From: Chryseobacterium gleum
Lineage (GTDB): Bacteria; Bacteroidota; Bacteroidia; Flavobacteriales_D; Crocinitomicaceae
Direction of reading: 5' to 3'
DNA length: 14,362 nt
Assembly (NCBI GenBank): GCA_943326825.2
Contig: CALPUT020000028.1
Location: 1 to 14,362 of the forward strand
How positions within the stretch are numbered: position 1 is the stretch's first letter; the number at the start of each line of letters is the position of its first letter. The notes below the pieces were generated by a model. That model saw nothing but the letters and a program-made list of their open reading frames with translations. It was not told the DNA's origin and ran no database searches. Position numbers and translations under genes: made by a program. Shown here piece by piece: positions 14,231 to 14,362 of this stretch.

Positions 14231-14362
14231 ATGGCAGATGTAAAACCAGCAGAAGTTTCTGCAATTTTAAGAGAGCAGCTTTCAGGATTCAGATCTGAAG
14301 CAGAACTTCAAGAAGTAGGAACCGTTCTTCAAATAGGGGATGGTATTGCTCGTATTTATGGA
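14231..14362 (+). CDS. atpA: F1Fo ATP synthase subunit alpha (5' part only)
   Basis: The first 44 codons of the F1 alpha subunit, cut by the right edge of the window. The visible N-terminus reads ADVKPAEVSAILREQL, then GFRSEAELQEVGTVLQIGDG and IARIYG, matching the start of the alpha-subunit beta-barrel domain, including the GDGIARIYG strand. The nucleotide-binding P-loop lies beyond the edge. It is the sixth gene of the a-c-b-delta-alpha order; atpG would be expected next. In Bacteroidota the beta and epsilon genes (atpD, atpC) usually lie elsewhere, consistent with their absence here. Confidence 0.96.
   Translation, partial: MADVKPAEVSAILREQLSGFRSEAELQEVGTVLQIGDGIARIYG

Overview
The window is AT-rich, almost fully coding, and most likely comes from the chromosome of a Bacteroidota bacterium, class Flavobacteriia (a Crocinitomicaceae/Fluviicola-like member is a guess). 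The evidence is the type IX secretion (T9SS) type B sorting domains, SprB-type repeats, a PorP/SprF-family protein, a bactofilin beside the ATP synthase genes, a Bacteroidota-style promoter (TTG-N19-TACCTTTG), and an ATP synthase a subunit with a signal peptide. No mobile elements, tRNAs, rRNAs or CRISPR arrays were seen.

Region 1 (2-9606, plus strand) is a tight four-gene unit with gaps of 5 and 4 nt and a 1-nt overlap. Two consecutive large surface proteins each carry exactly 12 SprB-type repeats and an 87-residue gliding-motility/T9SS type B C-terminal domain. The first is cut by the left edge of the window and has a distinctive N-terminal head region. They are followed by a PorP/SprF-family outer-membrane protein and an OmpA-family peptidoglycan-binding lipid-free protein with TPR and PD40 regions (PorE-like). 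Together these look like a self-contained adhesin export and anchoring cassette: two cell-surface filaments, their dedicated partner barrel, and a periplasmic anchor. A bidirectional terminator hairpin (9618-9661) closes the unit.

Region 2 (9669-10316, minus strand) is one small exported protein, similar in layout to GLPGLI/DUF4412 proteins, convergent with region 1.

Region 3 (10457-11583, plus strand) holds a bactofilin, a two-helix AtpZ/AtpI-family protein and an overlapping four-helix membrane protein, ending in a 13-bp hairpin that includes the last stop codon.

Region 4 (11655 to the right edge, plus strand) is the F1Fo ATP synthase operon: its own promoter, then atpB, atpE, atpF, atpH and the first 44 codons of atpA. 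A 15-bp perfect hairpin sits between atpE and atpF. The proton-site residues of a and c are present and indicate H+ rather than Na+ coupling. atpD and atpC are not in the window.

The most interesting signal is in the adhesin pair. All 24 repeats carry one Cys pair at a nearly fixed spacing. A longer repeat form (about +5-6 residues in one loop) falls at repeats 4, 7 and 10 in both proteins, and the two arrays remain almost equal in length despite strong sequence divergence.
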